Source: Prochlorococcus sp. AG-347-K20
Lineage (GTDB): Bacteria; Cyanobacteriota; Cyanobacteriia; PCC-6307; Cyanobiaceae
Length of the DNA stretch: 64,000 bases
NCBI GenBank assembly: GCA_003281315.1
Contig: QCCH01000003.1
Location: forward strand, 1-64,000
Reading direction: 5' to 3'
A model generated the notes under the pieces. The model saw only the letters and a list, made by a program, of their open reading frames with translations. It had not been told where the DNA came from and ran no database searches. Within the stretch, counting starts at the first letter, position 1. The number at the start of each line of letters is the position of its first letter. The translations under genes were made by a program, and so were the position numbers. Positions 48,973 through 59,459 of this stretch are shown in pieces.

Positions 48973-49603
48973 TCTTGGAATCATCACCTGAATCGATACT
49001 AACAACAAGTGAAGCATTAGTGTTGGAAGAAGGTAAATCCATAATTTTTACAGTTTCTTTAGGCTCTTCAATAACTTGATTTTCTTCAGTACTTTCATCA
49101 ACTGCACAAGCTTCAAGAGCCTCGCGAAGTAGTGAATCAAAAGTTGCTCCAGGCAATCTATGTCTTGCAACCTCCAGAAAAGTTCTAGGTAACGATTCAG
49201 ATGCAGCATCTCGTAAAGCAGGATTATTCTTTCTATGTTCTTGTTCTTCTTCTATTGATTTAATAAACCTCAGTGTGACATCTCTTTTGGTAGAAGCTTT
49301 TATCAGCGTATCGTTTTCCGGATTAGTAACATTAGGTTCATTTTCAAGATCACTAAGTCTTTTTTCCAAACTATTTAAAACTTCATTAGCTTCTTTACTA
49401 ATATGCGCTAATTGACCATCGGACAAATTAGGTAAATCAGCGACAAAAACTTTCCCATGATCTCTTAGTGTCAAGAAAGTTGGCCTTGGGCCTTGAGGCT
49501 GTCTACCAATTGATTCGGAATTATTACCTATTGGTCTTTTTGGAGGTGTAGGACCAGCTGAACTACGTCTACGTGTAATTCTTTGATTATTTGCAAAGGG
49601 CAT
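48959..49603 (-). CDS. Conserved picocyanobacterial protein of unknown function
   Basis: The 214-residue protein has a basic, Pro-rich N-terminus (about residues 1-42), a central helical region with likely coiled coil (EANEVLNSLEKRLSDLENE; RFIKSIEEEQEHRKNN), and an acidic, low-complexity C-terminus. No membrane segment or catalytic motif is seen. It is followed by the overlapping four-cysteine gene. The function is not known to me. Confidence 0.7.
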   Translation of the reverse strand: MPFANNQRITRRRSSAGPTPPKRPIGNNSESIGRQPQGPRPTFLTLRDHGKVFVADLPNLSDGQLAHISKEANEVLNSLEKRLSDLENEPNVTNPENDTLIKASTKRDVTLRFIKSIEEEQEHRKNNPALRDAASESLPRTFLEVARHRLPGATFDSLLREALEACAVDESTEENQVIEEPKETVKIMDLPSSNTNASLVVSIDSGDDSKNDSI

Positions 49604-49736
49604 TGAATAAAGGTTAAATCTTAATACTTAAACTTCCGATATAATTCGGCGGTAATTTTATTATATTACACCTAACTTTTTCATTTGGGTATAAAAAATA
49701 ATTTTTTAAAACTCATTTAAACAAGGTAAAAAAAAT

Positions 49737-50780
49737 TTAAGTTAAAATTTCTGGCAAAAATTTACTAATTGTTGAATCAGTTTTTCTAACTATCTTTCCA
49801 ATTTCCCAACTATCTATATCATGATCTTTACAAATACTTAATATCGCTTCCTTAAATTTTTTATCAATAATTAAACAAAATCCCACTCCAAGATTGAAAG
49901 TATTCCAAAAATCTTTTTCGGGAATAGATCCTTTCTTTTTAAGGAATTTAAATAAAGTAGGTATTTGCCATGAACTGGTATTGATATAAGGAATAAAATC
50001 AGAAGGAATACATCTTGGTAAATTTTCTGGAATTCCTCCTCCAGTTATATGAGACATTGCTTTAATTTCTATATCTTCAGATAACATTTGGTTAATCACA
50101 TTATTGTAAATTTTTGTAGGTTTCAGTAACTCATCATAAAAATTTAAGTGAGAAACTTTTTCAAATTCTTTATCTATTTGCTTATTGTTTTGAATAATTT
50201 TTCTTACTAAACTAAAGCCGTTACTATGAACTCCATTACTTTTTAAAGCAATTATTAAGTCATTTTCAGAGACTTTTTTACCATTAATAAGCTTATCCTC
50301 ATCAACTATTCCAACACAAAATCCTGCAAGATCATACTTATTTTTTGAATAAAATCCAGGCATTTCAGCAGTTTCTCCGCCGAGTAATGAACAGTTATTT
50401 TCTCCACATCCATGAGAAATTCCCTGAACAACCCTCAATAATTGTTTCTTATCAAGCTTACCGGTAGCAATATAATCCAAAAAAAATAAAGGTTTTGCAC
50501 CACTAGTAATGATATCGTTCATGCACATAGCAACTAAATCAATACCAACCTCAAAATGAAAGTTTTTACTTTGGGCTAATTCTAATTTTGTTCCAACACC
50601 ATCAGTCCCTGAAACAAGAACTGGTTTTTTAAAACTATCGATAGGAATTCTAAACAAACCTCCAAACCCGCCAATACCCTCAATCACATTAGATGTATGA
50701 GTTCCTTCAACTGCCTGTTTAATTTCGGAAACAAATTCTCGCCCAGCTTCTATATCAACACCTGATGTTTTGTAATCCAT
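49737..50780 (-). CDS. purM: Phosphoribosylformylglycinamidine cyclo-ligase
   Basis: PurM (347 residues) is the AIR synthetase of purine synthesis. YKTSGVDIEAGREFVSEIK, GGFGGLF, SGTDGVGTKLELA, CMNDIITSGAKPLFFLDYIA and HITGGGIPENLPR are all present. Usual length. It is divergent from panC-cmk. Confidence 0.97.
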   Translation of the reverse strand: MDYKTSGVDIEAGREFVSEIKQAVEGTHTSNVIEGIGGFGGLFRIPIDSFKKPVLVSGTDGVGTKLELAQSKNFHFEVGIDLVAMCMNDIITSGAKPLFFLDYIATGKLDKKQLLRVVQGISHGCGENNCSLLGGETAEMPGFYSKNKYDLAGFCVGIVDEDKLINGKKVSENDLIIALKSNGVHSNGFSLVRKIIQNNKQIDKEFEKVSHLNFYDELLKPTKIYNNVINQMLSEDIEIKAMSHITGGGIPENLPRCIPSDFIPYINTSSWQIPTLFKFLKKKGSIPEKDFWNTFNLGVGFCLIIDKKFKEAILSICKDHDIDSWEIGKIVRKTDSTISKFLPEILT

Positions 50781-50878
50781 GAAATAAAAATGATAGACTT
50801 TCCCTATATAGATATTCCTCCTAAGATTGTTTTTGTCCAGTAATTATTTATCAAATAGATTTATTTTTTAAAAACAAA

Positions 50879-52411
50879 GTGAAGAAAGTAATCATAAGGA
50901 AAACTGAAGAAATAGAAAATTGGAGGAGAAATATAAATAGTGAAATTAACTTCATTCCAACAATGGGTAATCTTCATGATGGTCATATTAAACTTATATC
51001 AACAGCAAAAAATGACAATTCTAATGTTAATTTAGTAAGTATTTTTATTAATCCACTTCAATTTGATAACAAGTTAGATTTAGAGAATTACCCTAAAACA
51101 ATTGATAATGATATAAAAATCTCTTTTTCAAATGGCGCAGATGCTATCTTCATCCCAAGTAATGAAGATATATATCCACCGAATAATAAAAATATTAAAT
51201 TCCTAAAAGCTCCAAAAGAATTATCTGCTGCATTATGTGGATTAAATCGAATTGGACATTTTGATGGCGTTTGTACAGTAGTTTATAGATTACTTAATCT
51301 CATCAAGCCAAAAAATCTTTACTTAGGAGAAAAAGATTGGCAACAACTTTTAATTTTAAAAAATCTTGTCATTAGAATGAAATTAAATGTTGCTATTAAA
51401 TCCATTCCTACACAAAGAGATTTTGATGGAATTCCTTTAAGTTCACGTAATGTACATTTATCAAAAAACGAAAGAAAGTTGATTAGGTTTTTTTCAAGTG
51501 AATTATTAGAAGCAAAAAAAAAATTTCAACAAGATAAAAAGATCAATTTAAACCAAATAATTAAGAAGCTATCAGCAAAAAAAATTTCAATTGAATATTT
51601 AGAACATTTACACCCTCATACACTCCAAAAAGCAAGACTTGAGGATAATATTTCGTTATTGGCTGGTGCGATAAGATGTGGAGAGACAAGATTAATTGAT
51701 CACGTTTTTCTAATGAAAAGAAGGCCGATTATTGCAATTGATGGTCCTGCAGGTTCAGGTAAAAGTACTGTAACAAAGTTAATAGCAAAGAAACTTAAAC
51801 TTTTATATTTAGATACTGGCGCAATGTACAGGGCATTGAGTTGGCTTATGATAAAAGAAAGTATTAACTATAAAAAAGAAAAAAATTTACAGAATATTCT
51901 TAAAGGTATATCTATAGTTTTCAAGTCGAATACAAATTCACATCAGGATGTTTATGTTAATAACTACTGTGTTACTGAAGAAATTAGGTCGCAAAAGATA
52001 AGTTCCATCGTTTCTAAAATTTCCTCAATAAAAGAAGTAAGAGAATTCTTAGTAGAAGAACAAAGAAAAATTGGAGAATCAGGAGGACTTGTAGCTGAGG
52101 GAAGAGATATAGGAACTACTGTTTTTCCTCATGCAGAACTTAAAATATTTTTAACTGCTAGCATCGATGAAAGAGCAAAAAGAAGAAAATCTGATAAAAA
52201 TAGTAAAGACTCACAAGAAATAGACCTTCATACATTAAAAGAACTTATAAGGACAAGAGATTTTGAAGATTCCAATAGGGAAATTTCGCCTCTAATTAAG
52301 GCGAATGATGCAATAGAAATTATTACCGACGGATATACAATTAATGAGGTAGTGGATAAAATTATTGACCTTTACAATGAAAAGATTCCTAAAGAGACTG
52401 AGATCAAATAA
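50879..52411 (+). CDS. panC/cmk: Bifunctional pantothenate synthetase / cytidylate kinase
   Basis: The 510-residue fusion has PanC (residues 1 to about 275; PTMGNLHDGHIKLI, HFDGVCTVVYRLLNLIKP, GEKDWQQL) followed by CMP kinase (about 282-510; IAIDGPAGSGKSTVTK, LDTGAMYRALSW, AEGRDIGTTVFP). PanC joins beta-alanine and pantoate; CMK makes CDP from CMP. The fusion is typical of cyanobacteria. The start is GTG at 50879. It ends 2 bases from the convergent phosphatase gene. Confidence 0.96.
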   Translation: MKKVIIRKTEEIENWRRNINSEINFIPTMGNLHDGHIKLISTAKNDNSNVNLVSIFINPLQFDNKLDLENYPKTIDNDIKISFSNGADAIFIPSNEDIYPPNNKNIKFLKAPKELSAALCGLNRIGHFDGVCTVVYRLLNLIKPKNLYLGEKDWQQLLILKNLVIRMKLNVAIKSIPTQRDFDGIPLSSRNVHLSKNERKLIRFFSSELLEAKKKFQQDKKINLNQIIKKLSAKKISIEYLEHLHPHTLQKARLEDNISLLAGAIRCGETRLIDHVFLMKRRPIIAIDGPAGSGKSTVTKLIAKKLKLLYLDTGAMYRALSWLMIKESINYKKEKNLQNILKGISIVFKSNTNSHQDVYVNNYCVTEEIRSQKISSIVSKISSIKEVREFLVEEQRKIGESGGLVAEGRDIGTTVFPHAELKIFLTASIDERAKRRKSDKNSKDSQEIDLHTLKELIRTRDFEDSNREISPLIKANDAIEIITDGYTINEVVDKIIDLYNEKIPKETEIK

Positions 52412-52413
52412 AT

Positions 52414-52887
52414 TCAAGAAATACTTTCCAAAAAACCTTTTACAGAGTCTTCTAGAATGTCAAGGACATAATCAAATCCCTCATCACCTCCAAAATATGG
52501 GTCAGGAACTTCTTGCTCATTAAAAACTGACCTAAAATCTTGTATTTTTTTTATTGCTGCAAAACCAGTTGAAGCTGTTCTATTTTTAAGATCTTGAATA
52601 TTTTTAAAATTTGAATCGTCCATCGCAAGAATATAGTTAAATTCGTCAAAATCTTTGCTATTAATTTGACGAGCCTTGCTTAAGATATTTATATCTCTTC
52701 TTTCTGCCGCAATTCTCATCCTAGAATCAGCTTTTTTCCCAATATGCCAACTCCCAGTTCCAGCAGAATCAACAATAAAGGCATCGGTTAATCCATTCTT
52801 TTCAAGTAGTCTTATAAAGATAGCTTCTGCTGCAGGAGACCTACAAATATTTCCCAAACATACAAAAAGAACAGAAATTTTATTCAT
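52414..52887 (-). CDS. Low-molecular-weight protein-tyrosine phosphatase
   Basis: The 157-residue protein has the N-terminal C-x5-R loop (CLGNICRSP; nucleophile Cys near residue 11) and the DP loop VPDPYFGG near residue 126, the full catalytic set of LMW-PTPs. Targets are unknown; in bacteria these often act on kinases of polysaccharide export, but none is encoded nearby. Confidence 0.92.
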   Translation of the reverse strand: MNKISVLFVCLGNICRSPAAEAIFIRLLEKNGLTDAFIVDSAGTGSWHIGKKADSRMRIAAERRDINILSKARQINSKDFDEFNYILAMDDSNFKNIQDLKNRTASTGFAAIKKIQDFRSVFNEQEVPDPYFGGDEGFDYVLDILEDSVKGFLESIS

Positions 52888-52919
52888 ATGATTTCAAATT
52901 CCAGTTGATTATAAGACTT

Positions 52920-53681
52920 TTAAGTAGTAAATAAAACTTCTTCAATTAAAGATTCAGTAAATTCTTTACCAAACAAACTCGACAACATTGGCCTTGCTGG
53001 ATCGTTAGCTCTTCTATAATTCAAATAATTATTTTGACCGTTTATTAATTCTTTTTGCAGTTCAATAGTGACTTCTTTGCTTTCGAAAAGAATTTCCAAA
53101 TACAAATCAAGATATTTCTTAAATGAGGTATAGAGCTGATTAGTAATTAAAAAATCACTTCTTTCTCCTTTTGATAATTTTGACCATATTACTCCTGGAG
53201 AAAAAAATCTAGCTACGTCCGCAGACATTTTTTCAGCTAATGGGAGTGATGAATGACAATGATTTTTGAGTTTTATAAGTTTTTCTAATAACTCATTATT
53301 GTATTGATTTTGTATTTTTAATGAAGGCTGAAAATCTAACACTATTAAATAACTATTAGGTAGAGAAACAAAATCTACTCCAAAAAATGGGACGTTATAA
53401 ATAGTATTAGGAATAATTAAAAAATTTAAAACAGAATAATTTGGACTATTTATACAAACTGCCCTTGCGAATTGAATTCTTTTTTTATGCGTTACACCCC
53501 AAGTAGATAGATTCACATTTTTTTTTGATTTCTTTGAACCATAAGTTGAATCTTTATAAGAATATTCCGAGGGTATTTTTTTTTCTAAACAATTATATTT
53601 ACTTAAATTGTTTGTTAAATATTTTAAGAAATTATGCCATCTCCAATCTGGCCCATAAAAAATAGTATCTTGTATTAACAT
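52920..53681 (-). CDS. pebB: Phycoerythrobilin:ferredoxin oxidoreductase
   Basis: PebB (253 residues) reduces 15,16-dihydrobiliverdin to phycoerythrobilin. It is a ferredoxin-dependent bilin reductase: the fold core includes [25 protein letters not shown], with the catalytic Asp probably in LDFQPS, and [12 protein letters not shown]. It starts next to the pebA stop with no gap, in the order ho1-pebA-pebB. Confidence 0.93.
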   Translation of the reverse strand: MLIQDTIFYGPDWRWHNFLKYLTNNLSKYNCLEKKIPSEYSYKDSTYGSKKSKKNVNLSTWGVTHKKRIQFARAVCINSPNYSVLNFLIIPNTIYNVPFFGVDFVSLPNSYLIVLDFQPSLKIQNQYNNELLEKLIKLKNHCHSSLPLAEKMSADVARFFSPGVIWSKLSKGERSDFLITNQLYTSFKKYLDLYLEILFESKEVTIELQKELINGQNNYLNYRRANDPARPMLSSLFGKEFTESLIEEVLFTT

Positions 53682-54398
53682 TCAATGAATAATCTCATTA
53701 TTTAATGTAAATAGAAATTTATTGATAAATTTTTTTGTCCATTTTTCTCCAAAAAAAGATTTAAACAATTTATCTGCAGGGTCTTTTTCAAAACTGTACT
53801 TATCATATTTAATTTGATTAATCTTTATTTCTTCTGCATTTAAAAATTGATTAACAGGATTCGATTTATAAATGTTCAAATAATTATTTACAAATAAATG
53901 GAATATATTATTTAAATCTCTATCAAGATTTAATTTATTTCCTCTACAAATAATCACCCATGGGGAAAAATACTTTTTTGAATCATATATATTCTTCATT
54001 TTATTATTATCAAATGCAGAATATTTTTTCTTAATACTACCTAAACTTGAACAATATTTTTCAAGATATTTGCTTTCTTGAATTAAAGGTTGATAATCAA
54101 GTATTGCTAATAACTTTTGAGAAGTTCCAAACCATAAAATATCAGCTCCTAAAATAGGAAATTCGCTATCAAAATTAGGATATGCGACCGTATTAAACAC
54201 TTGCAGTTTTTTGCCACCATCTAATCTTGTTATTCGCCACTTTCTATATTCGGGAGATGAAAAAAGCCAATTTTTAATAATATATTTTGAGTCTTCATTG
54301 TGATGTTCTTTGAATTCACTAGATATTTGTACCTCATGTCCATTTGATTGATCAATATTGGTTTTAAGGAAATCAACTAATGAATCAAACATAAACAT
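53682..54398 (-). CDS. pebA: 15,16-dihydrobiliverdin:ferredoxin oxidoreductase
   Basis: PebA (238 residues) reduces biliverdin IXalpha to 15,16-dihydrobiliverdin, which passes to PebB. The core [26 protein letters not shown] and [11 protein letters not shown] fit the family. Its ATG overlaps the ho1 stop by one base. High-light Prochlorococcus keep little phycoerythrin, so the pigment need is small; this is general knowledge. Confidence 0.92.
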   Translation of the reverse strand: MFMFDSLVDFLKTNIDQSNGHEVQISSEFKEHHNEDSKYIIKNWLFSSPEYRKWRITRLDGGKKLQVFNTVAYPNFDSEFPILGADILWFGTSQKLLAILDYQPLIQESKYLEKYCSSLGSIKKKYSAFDNNKMKNIYDSKKYFSPWVIICRGNKLNLDRDLNNIFHLFVNNYLNIYKSNPVNQFLNAEEIKINQIKYDKYSFEKDPADKLFKSFFGEKWTKKFINKFLFTLNNEIIH

Positions 54399-55108
54399 TA
54401 GGTCTCGGTACTTCCTTTCCTAACTTTTTTTGTAATGTAATTGAATACAATCTTGCCTAAAACAGCAATCAAGTTACCTTCAAGCTCCTTAAACATTTTC
54501 ATATTGTAAGTAAAAGCTTGATTAGCTTCATCAATAATTTGATCAGCCGTATTTTGATTTATTGGAAGTTGATTCAAAGTAAGGGAATATTCCTCTTTGA
54601 ATTTTTTTTCATCAGCAATTAATTCAAACTCATAAAAATTTAAACCATCATTTCCCTGCAAATTTAATGCTTTTTTAGCGATCCTTTTCAAGATTTGCCC
54701 CCCAGATAAATCTCCTATATAGCGAGTGTAGTGATGACCAACTAATAGCTCTGGTGAATTTTTTGCGACCTCTCGGATTCTTTCGACATATTCTTTTGCT
54801 GAGTACGAAATATTAATTTCATTCTTCCAGTTTTCACCAAAATAAAATTTAAGATCATTTACAAGAGTTTCTTTCCTGAATAATGATTTAAAACCTATAG
54901 GTTTTATGACGGGATGTTCCTCATTGACCAGTCTTTCAATTTCCTCCTCCATGGCTTCATAAACAAAATATAAATCACTAATTAATTTTCTATAAGATTT
55001 TTTTTCAACAACTCCTTTTAAAAAACAAGCCACAAAGCCAGTATTTTCTGCCATAGTGTGGGATTTTTTTGTCCCTTCTCTTAATTGTCCTGCAAGAGCA
55101 ACTGCCAT
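54398..55108 (-). CDS. ho1: Heme oxygenase
   Basis: HO1 (236 residues) opens heme to biliverdin IXalpha, Fe2+ and CO using reduced ferredoxin. The proximal heme His is in [14 protein letters not shown] near residue 17, and the distal helix motif [20 protein letters not shown] is complete. It is first in the ho1-pebA-pebB operon. Confidence 0.97.
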   Translation of the reverse strand: MAVALAGQLREGTKKSHTMAENTGFVACFLKGVVEKKSYRKLISDLYFVYEAMEEEIERLVNEEHPVIKPIGFKSLFRKETLVNDLKFYFGENWKNEINISYSAKEYVERIREVAKNSPELLVGHHYTRYIGDLSGGQILKRIAKKALNLQGNDGLNFYEFELIADEKKFKEEYSLTLNQLPINQNTADQIIDEANQAFTYNMKMFKELEGNLIAVLGKIVFNYITKKVRKGSTET

Positions 55109-55165
55109 ATATTTTGAATTATTTTTATAACTGTGTTTAATCTACAAGAAAAATACATAAAACAG

Positions 55166-55594
55166 CTAATTTTTGTTACCAGCAGATGTTTTAGAGAATA
55201 GCTTATAAAGTTCTTTACAAACCAGAAACAGATTATCTTTTTGTTCCTTTTGCGGTAGATGAGTGCCAGTCATTTCCCAATCACCGATGGTAGCCACTCT
55301 CCATCTCTCGGAGGGAACAATCATACCTCGCATTATTATTCCCAACAATTTCGGGACTCTGTCATTACTATCATTTTCAATTCTTAATTGTAAGAGTATC
55401 GCTCTACATTCAATAAGAGGACTCCAACCAGGAAAATGAAACGCAAAATCAATAGTATCTTGCATAGATTCATTTGTATTGTCCCAGGGACTAAAGTTTA
55501 CGCTTGCATCTGGAAAATATTTCCGAAATAAAGCTGCAGTAGAAGCAATTTTATTAGCTATCTCAACATTACTTACATTTGAACTCGCATTCAT
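55166..55594 (-). CDS. Conserved cyanobacterial protein of unknown function
   Basis: I chose the ATG at 55594 (142 residues); the longer frame starts with TTG at 55690 and its extra part looks non-coding. The protein is soluble, with ALFRKYFPDASVNFSPWDN and AFHFPGWSPLIECRAILLQL near the middle and WRVATIGDWEMTGTHLP after it. I do not know its function. It lies between ho1 (same strand) and icd (divergent). Confidence 0.65.
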   Translation of the reverse strand: MNASSNVSNVEIANKIASTAALFRKYFPDASVNFSPWDNTNESMQDTIDFAFHFPGWSPLIECRAILLQLRIENDSNDRVPKLLGIIMRGMIVPSERWRVATIGDWEMTGTHLPQKEQKDNLFLVCKELYKLFSKTSAGNKN

Positions 55595-55805
55595 AAATGG
55601 CTGAGTATTTTTTTTGAAAATGACATAATTTGCTTTAACTTGCTTATTAACTACTTTTTCTTTTAATAAAGATGTTGAAATGCTGATCAATAAACTATCC
55701 TCTATTCACATTTGACTAATAAATTTCTAGGTTTTAAAGAAAATAACTCATCGCAAATTAAAATACTATGAGCTTCAAAGAGTTATCTTTTATTAATTCA
55801 ATGCT

Positions 55806-57230
55806 ATGCCAAAATTTGAAAAATTAACTTTACCTAGTGAAGGCGAAATAATAACTTTTAATCAAGGCAAACCTAATGTTCCTAATAATCCAATTGTCCC
55901 ATTTATAAGGGGTGATGGTACTGGAGTTGATATTTGGCCTGCTACTCAAATCGTTCTTGATTCAGCGATTAAAAAAAGCTATGGAAATGAAAGAAAAATT
56001 AATTGGTTTAAAGTCTATGCGGGAGATGAGGCTTGTGAACTTTATGGAACATATAACTATCTCCCTAAAGATACTATTGATGCAATCAGGCACTTCGGCG
56101 TAGCTATCAAAGGTCCTTTAACGACTCCCATCGGTGGAGGTATTAGATCTCTTAATGTTGCATTAAGACAAATCTTTGATTTATATAGTTGTGTTAGACC
56201 ATGCAGATATTATTCAGGGACTCCGAGCCCTCACAAAAATCCCCAAAATCTGGACGTTATTGTTTATAGAGAAAATACTGAAGATATCTACATGGGAATT
56301 GAATGGGAAGCCGAGGATAATAATTGTCTTGAATTAATTAATCACTTAAATAATGTTGTAATACCAAATAGTAAAAATTTAAAAAATAGATCCATACCCA
56401 ACGGATCAGGAATTGGAATAAAACCAGTAAGCAAATCTGGAAGCCAAAGGCATATTAGAAAGGCCATTGAACATGCTAAAAGATTATCAGGAGATAAAAG
56501 GCATGTGACTCTTGTACATAAAGGTAATATCATGAAATATACCGAAGGTGCATTTAGAGATTGGGGTTATGAATTAGCAGTTAATGAATTTAGAGAAGAT
56601 TGCATTACAGAAAGAGAAAGCTGGATTTTAGATAATATTCATAAAAATCCTGAAATTACAATTGAAAATAATGCCCGAAAAATCGAACCAGGTTTTGACA
56701 AGCTTACAAATAACAAAAAAGCATTCATTTGCGAAGAAATTAAAGAAGTAATTGCATCAATTTCAAATTCGCATGGAGACGGAAAATGGAGAGAACTTAT
56801 TCTTGTTGATGATCGGATAGCTGATAGTATATTTCAGCAAATTCAAACTAGACCTCAAGAATATTCAATTCTTGCAACCTTAAACCTCAATGGAGACTAT
56901 GTTTCTGATGCAGCTGCAGCAATTGTTGGAGGCCTAGGTATGGCTCCTGGTGCAAATATTGGGGATAATGCAGCAATTTTCGAAGCTACGCATGGTACTG
57001 CGCCAAAACATGCAGGCTTAAATAAGATTAATCCAGGCTCAGTAATTCTTAGTGGTGTAATGATGCTTGAATATTTTGGTTGGGATGAAGCAGCTAACTT
57101 AATTACAAATGGTTTAAGCAAGGCAATAGAGCAAAAAAAAGTCACCTATGATCTAGCACGCTTAATGGAACCTAAAGTAGAACCTTTGTCTTGCAGTAAT
57201 TTTGCTGAAGAAATTATCTCAAATTTCTAA
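55806..57230 (+). CDS. icd: Isocitrate dehydrogenase (NADP-dependent)
   Basis: Icd (474 residues) makes 2-oxoglutarate, the carbon skeleton for ammonium assimilation. It has the N-terminal VPFIRGDGTGVDIWPAT, the substrate motif RSLNVALRQIFDLYSCVRP and the C-terminal ATHGTAPKHAGLNKINPGS. The length matches cyanobacterial forms, longer than the E. coli enzyme. In other cyanobacteria icd is under NtcA; I saw no clear GTA-N8-TAC box in the 115 bases upstream. Confidence 0.97.
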   Translation: MPKFEKLTLPSEGEIITFNQGKPNVPNNPIVPFIRGDGTGVDIWPATQIVLDSAIKKSYGNERKINWFKVYAGDEACELYGTYNYLPKDTIDAIRHFGVAIKGPLTTPIGGGIRSLNVALRQIFDLYSCVRPCRYYSGTPSPHKNPQNLDVIVYRENTEDIYMGIEWEAEDNNCLELINHLNNVVIPNSKNLKNRSIPNGSGIGIKPVSKSGSQRHIRKAIEHAKRLSGDKRHVTLVHKGNIMKYTEGAFRDWGYELAVNEFREDCITERESWILDNIHKNPEITIENNARKIEPGFDKLTNNKKAFICEEIKEVIASISNSHGDGKWRELILVDDRIADSIFQQIQTRPQEYSILATLNLNGDYVSDAAAAIVGGLGMAPGANIGDNAAIFEATHGTAPKHAGLNKINPGSVILSGVMMLEYFGWDEAANLITNGLSKAIEQKKVTYDLARLMEPKVEPLSCSNFAEEIISNF

Positions 57231-57232
57231 TT

Positions 57233-58582
57233 TTAGAAATTAGTTTTATTTTCAAAAACTTTCCAAATATTCACCAGTGAATCTTTAGTACCAATGTTTC
57301 CAGGATGTGTAACAACAGGAAGTTTTTCGCCATTTTTTAGGTTGGAAGTCACCACTGAAATGCCAGTTAAAATCTGTCCTTCAAGATAAACATAATCTGC
57401 ATTAAGTCCATTACTAAGAATCAAATTTGTTGTTATTCCACCTTTTGAAATCAAATATCCTATTTCATATTTCAAATCTGCAACTAATTCAGCAATAAAA
57501 CAAGCGAGTAAATTATAAAAATTAAATAGTTCAGAAGAATCTAAAGATATAAATTTTCTCGAAGTAAACAAAACAGGAGTTTTTCCTTTCTCAAAAGAAA
57601 ATCTAATTTCTTTTAAAAATTTATTTTTAAACAAATTCCTTCGCTTCTGATTATTATTTGATGAAGTAATTTTAAAGAATTCAAAAACATCTAATTCAAC
57701 TGGATTGCAATTAGTTATCTCTAATAAATTATTCAATTGTATTGTTGAAAGTTCTACATAAGATCCAACAATTATCAGTCCTGGAAGAAAACTCTTTTCT
57801 TTATTTCTTATTCTTAAATTAGAGAAAAATATTTCACTCTGAGAGAAACTTTTTTTATCAGAAATTGAACTTACAAAACTTGCTGCAGTTCGAAAAAGGA
57901 ATTTTTTTTGTTTAATTAATTTTTTAATTACTAAAGAAAATTTTTTTAGTTGAGAATAATTTTCTACATCTACAATTACATGTTTATTATTCTTCAAATT
58001 CTTTAGTTTTTTGAAAACAATATTATTTTCTTCATCATTTAGCATTTCAATATCTGACAATAAAAGATTTTGAATATCTTCAAAATTTATTTGCGATTTA
58101 CTCTGCTGAAATAAAAGATTCTTGACATTACTTGTCTCATATCCAAAAATTTTATCTTTTGCAAAAATTGTTTGACTTATAGGAGTTTTATCAACAAAAT
58201 GAGCTCCATTAATTGTTAATCTTTTACCCTCTATGAAAGCTGGAATATGAAAAGTAGCATCAAAAGGACCTAAGCAACTATTTAGAGCAATTGGCTCTAA
58301 ATAGTTATGTCCTCGAAGAGTAGAGTCTCCTCTACTTATAAAAATAATTTCTTCTTCATAGGCTTGAGAAGTAATTACATTCTTTAGATTTTTGCAAATT
58401 TCCTTTATTGTTGATTTCGCATCATTTTCCGACAGTGACCTTGTATTAGCCAAAATAAAAAATAAATTAGATTTAGATTCAAAACCTTTAACTAAAGTTG
58501 AGCAGTCCCACTTAAGCAGTAATAAGCAATCGTGAACAGTTTGAGAGCCTGTGGGATCATCATCTATAACGACAAATTTCAT
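57233..58582 (-). CDS. Four-carbon acid sugar kinase family protein
   Basis: The 449-residue protein begins FVVIDDDPTGSQTVHDC, the DDxTG signature of the DUF1537 (OtnK/DtnK) kinases, and has FISRGDSTLRGH after it. The C-terminal nucleotide part contains ISKGGITTNLIL and HPGNIGTKDSL. Known members phosphorylate four-carbon sugar acids such as threonate; the substrate here is unknown and no other pathway gene is adjacent. Confidence 0.85.
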   Translation of the reverse strand: MKFVVIDDDPTGSQTVHDCLLLLKWDCSTLVKGFESKSNLFFILANTRSLSENDAKSTIKEICKNLKNVITSQAYEEEIIFISRGDSTLRGHNYLEPIALNSCLGPFDATFHIPAFIEGKRLTINGAHFVDKTPISQTIFAKDKIFGYETSNVKNLLFQQSKSQINFEDIQNLLLSDIEMLNDEENNIVFKKLKNLKNNKHVIVDVENYSQLKKFSLVIKKLIKQKKFLFRTAASFVSSISDKKSFSQSEIFFSNLRIRNKEKSFLPGLIIVGSYVELSTIQLNNLLEITNCNPVELDVFEFFKITSSNNNQKRRNLFKNKFLKEIRFSFEKGKTPVLFTSRKFISLDSSELFNFYNLLACFIAELVADLKYEIGYLISKGGITTNLILSNGLNADYVYLEGQILTGISVVTSNLKNGEKLPVVTHPGNIGTKDSLVNIWKVFENKTNF

Positions 58583-58595
58583 AAGTATTGCAAAA

Positions 58596-59450
58596 TTACT
58601 TAAGAGATTTTATTTGTATTGAGGCATTTAACCTTTTACTATCATTTGAAGGAATCATAATCTTTCTAAATCCCTGAACAAAAGAATTTCGGGGACTAGT
58701 CCAAGGTTCGAGACATATCATTCTTCTTGGGGGATCACTCCAAATAACGCCTAAATCAAAAGGATATGGATGATTTAAAGTTACCTCTCTTTTGAAAATT
58801 TTATCTCGAAAAGAGCTTCTACCGGAAGTATACATTAGTAGATCAACTCCTAAATTAATTTTCTTTAATTCATCCAAAGTATTACTTATAGTATTTCTTT
58901 CTTGATCCTGACAATTAAGTGGATTATCAAGAAACTCTAAATTTTTGAAATCTGAAACATTAAAATAAGGATGCAAACCAAAATTTATAGGCATGGCAAA
59001 GTCTGTTTTATTATGGATTGAAATTTTAAATTCTAAAGAATTAATTTTTAAAATTACTTCTATTTTTAGTTCGAAATCGAAAGGATAATATTTTTTGGTT
59101 TTTTCAGATGAATTGAAGAACAAGCATAAAAGTTTTTCATTTTTATTGAAGGAGTATTGCCATTGCAAATCCCTAGCGAAACCATGTTGTGGTAATTGCA
59201 AATAATCATTTCCAAATACTGAACTAGAGGTACTGAGATTTCCACAAATTGGAAACAAGATTGGTATGCCTCCCCTAATACTTTTTGTCTTATCCATAAA
59301 TCTTGTTTCATCGAAATAAAGTATTTCATTACCATCGGAAACCCAATTTGTAACAACACCTCCTCTTTCAGGACAAAATTTAATGTAATTATTTTTATCT
59401 AATTGAAAGACAAAAATTCCTTGGTCCTTATTAGATGATTCAAGTTTCAC
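58596..59450 (-). CDS. Aldose-1-epimerase / galactose mutarotase-like protein
   Basis: The 284-residue protein belongs to the galactose mutarotase superfamily: RGGIPILFPICGN near residue 60, QHGFARDLQWQ with the catalytic-type His near 90, FGLHPYF with a second His near 158, and CLEPWTSPRN near the end. The family includes hexose-6-phosphate mutarotases. It lies between the sugar-acid kinase and a hydrolase gene on the same strand, so a small carbohydrate operon is possible. Confidence 0.85.
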   Translation of the reverse strand: MKLESSNKDQGIFVFQLDKNNYIKFCPERGGVVTNWVSDGNEILYFDETRFMDKTKSIRGGIPILFPICGNLSTSSSVFGNDYLQLPQHGFARDLQWQYSFNKNEKLLCLFFNSSEKTKKYYPFDFELKIEVILKINSLEFKISIHNKTDFAMPINFGLHPYFNVSDFKNLEFLDNPLNCQDQERNTISNTLDELKKINLGVDLLMYTSGRSSFRDKIFKREVTLNHPYPFDLGVIWSDPPRRMICLEPWTSPRNSFVQGFRKIMIPSNDSKRLNASIQIKSLK

Positions 59451-59459
59451 GATTATTAC

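Noticed and set aside
55691..55805. NtcA box before icd
   Set aside because: I looked for GTA-N8-TAC and found none in this gap.
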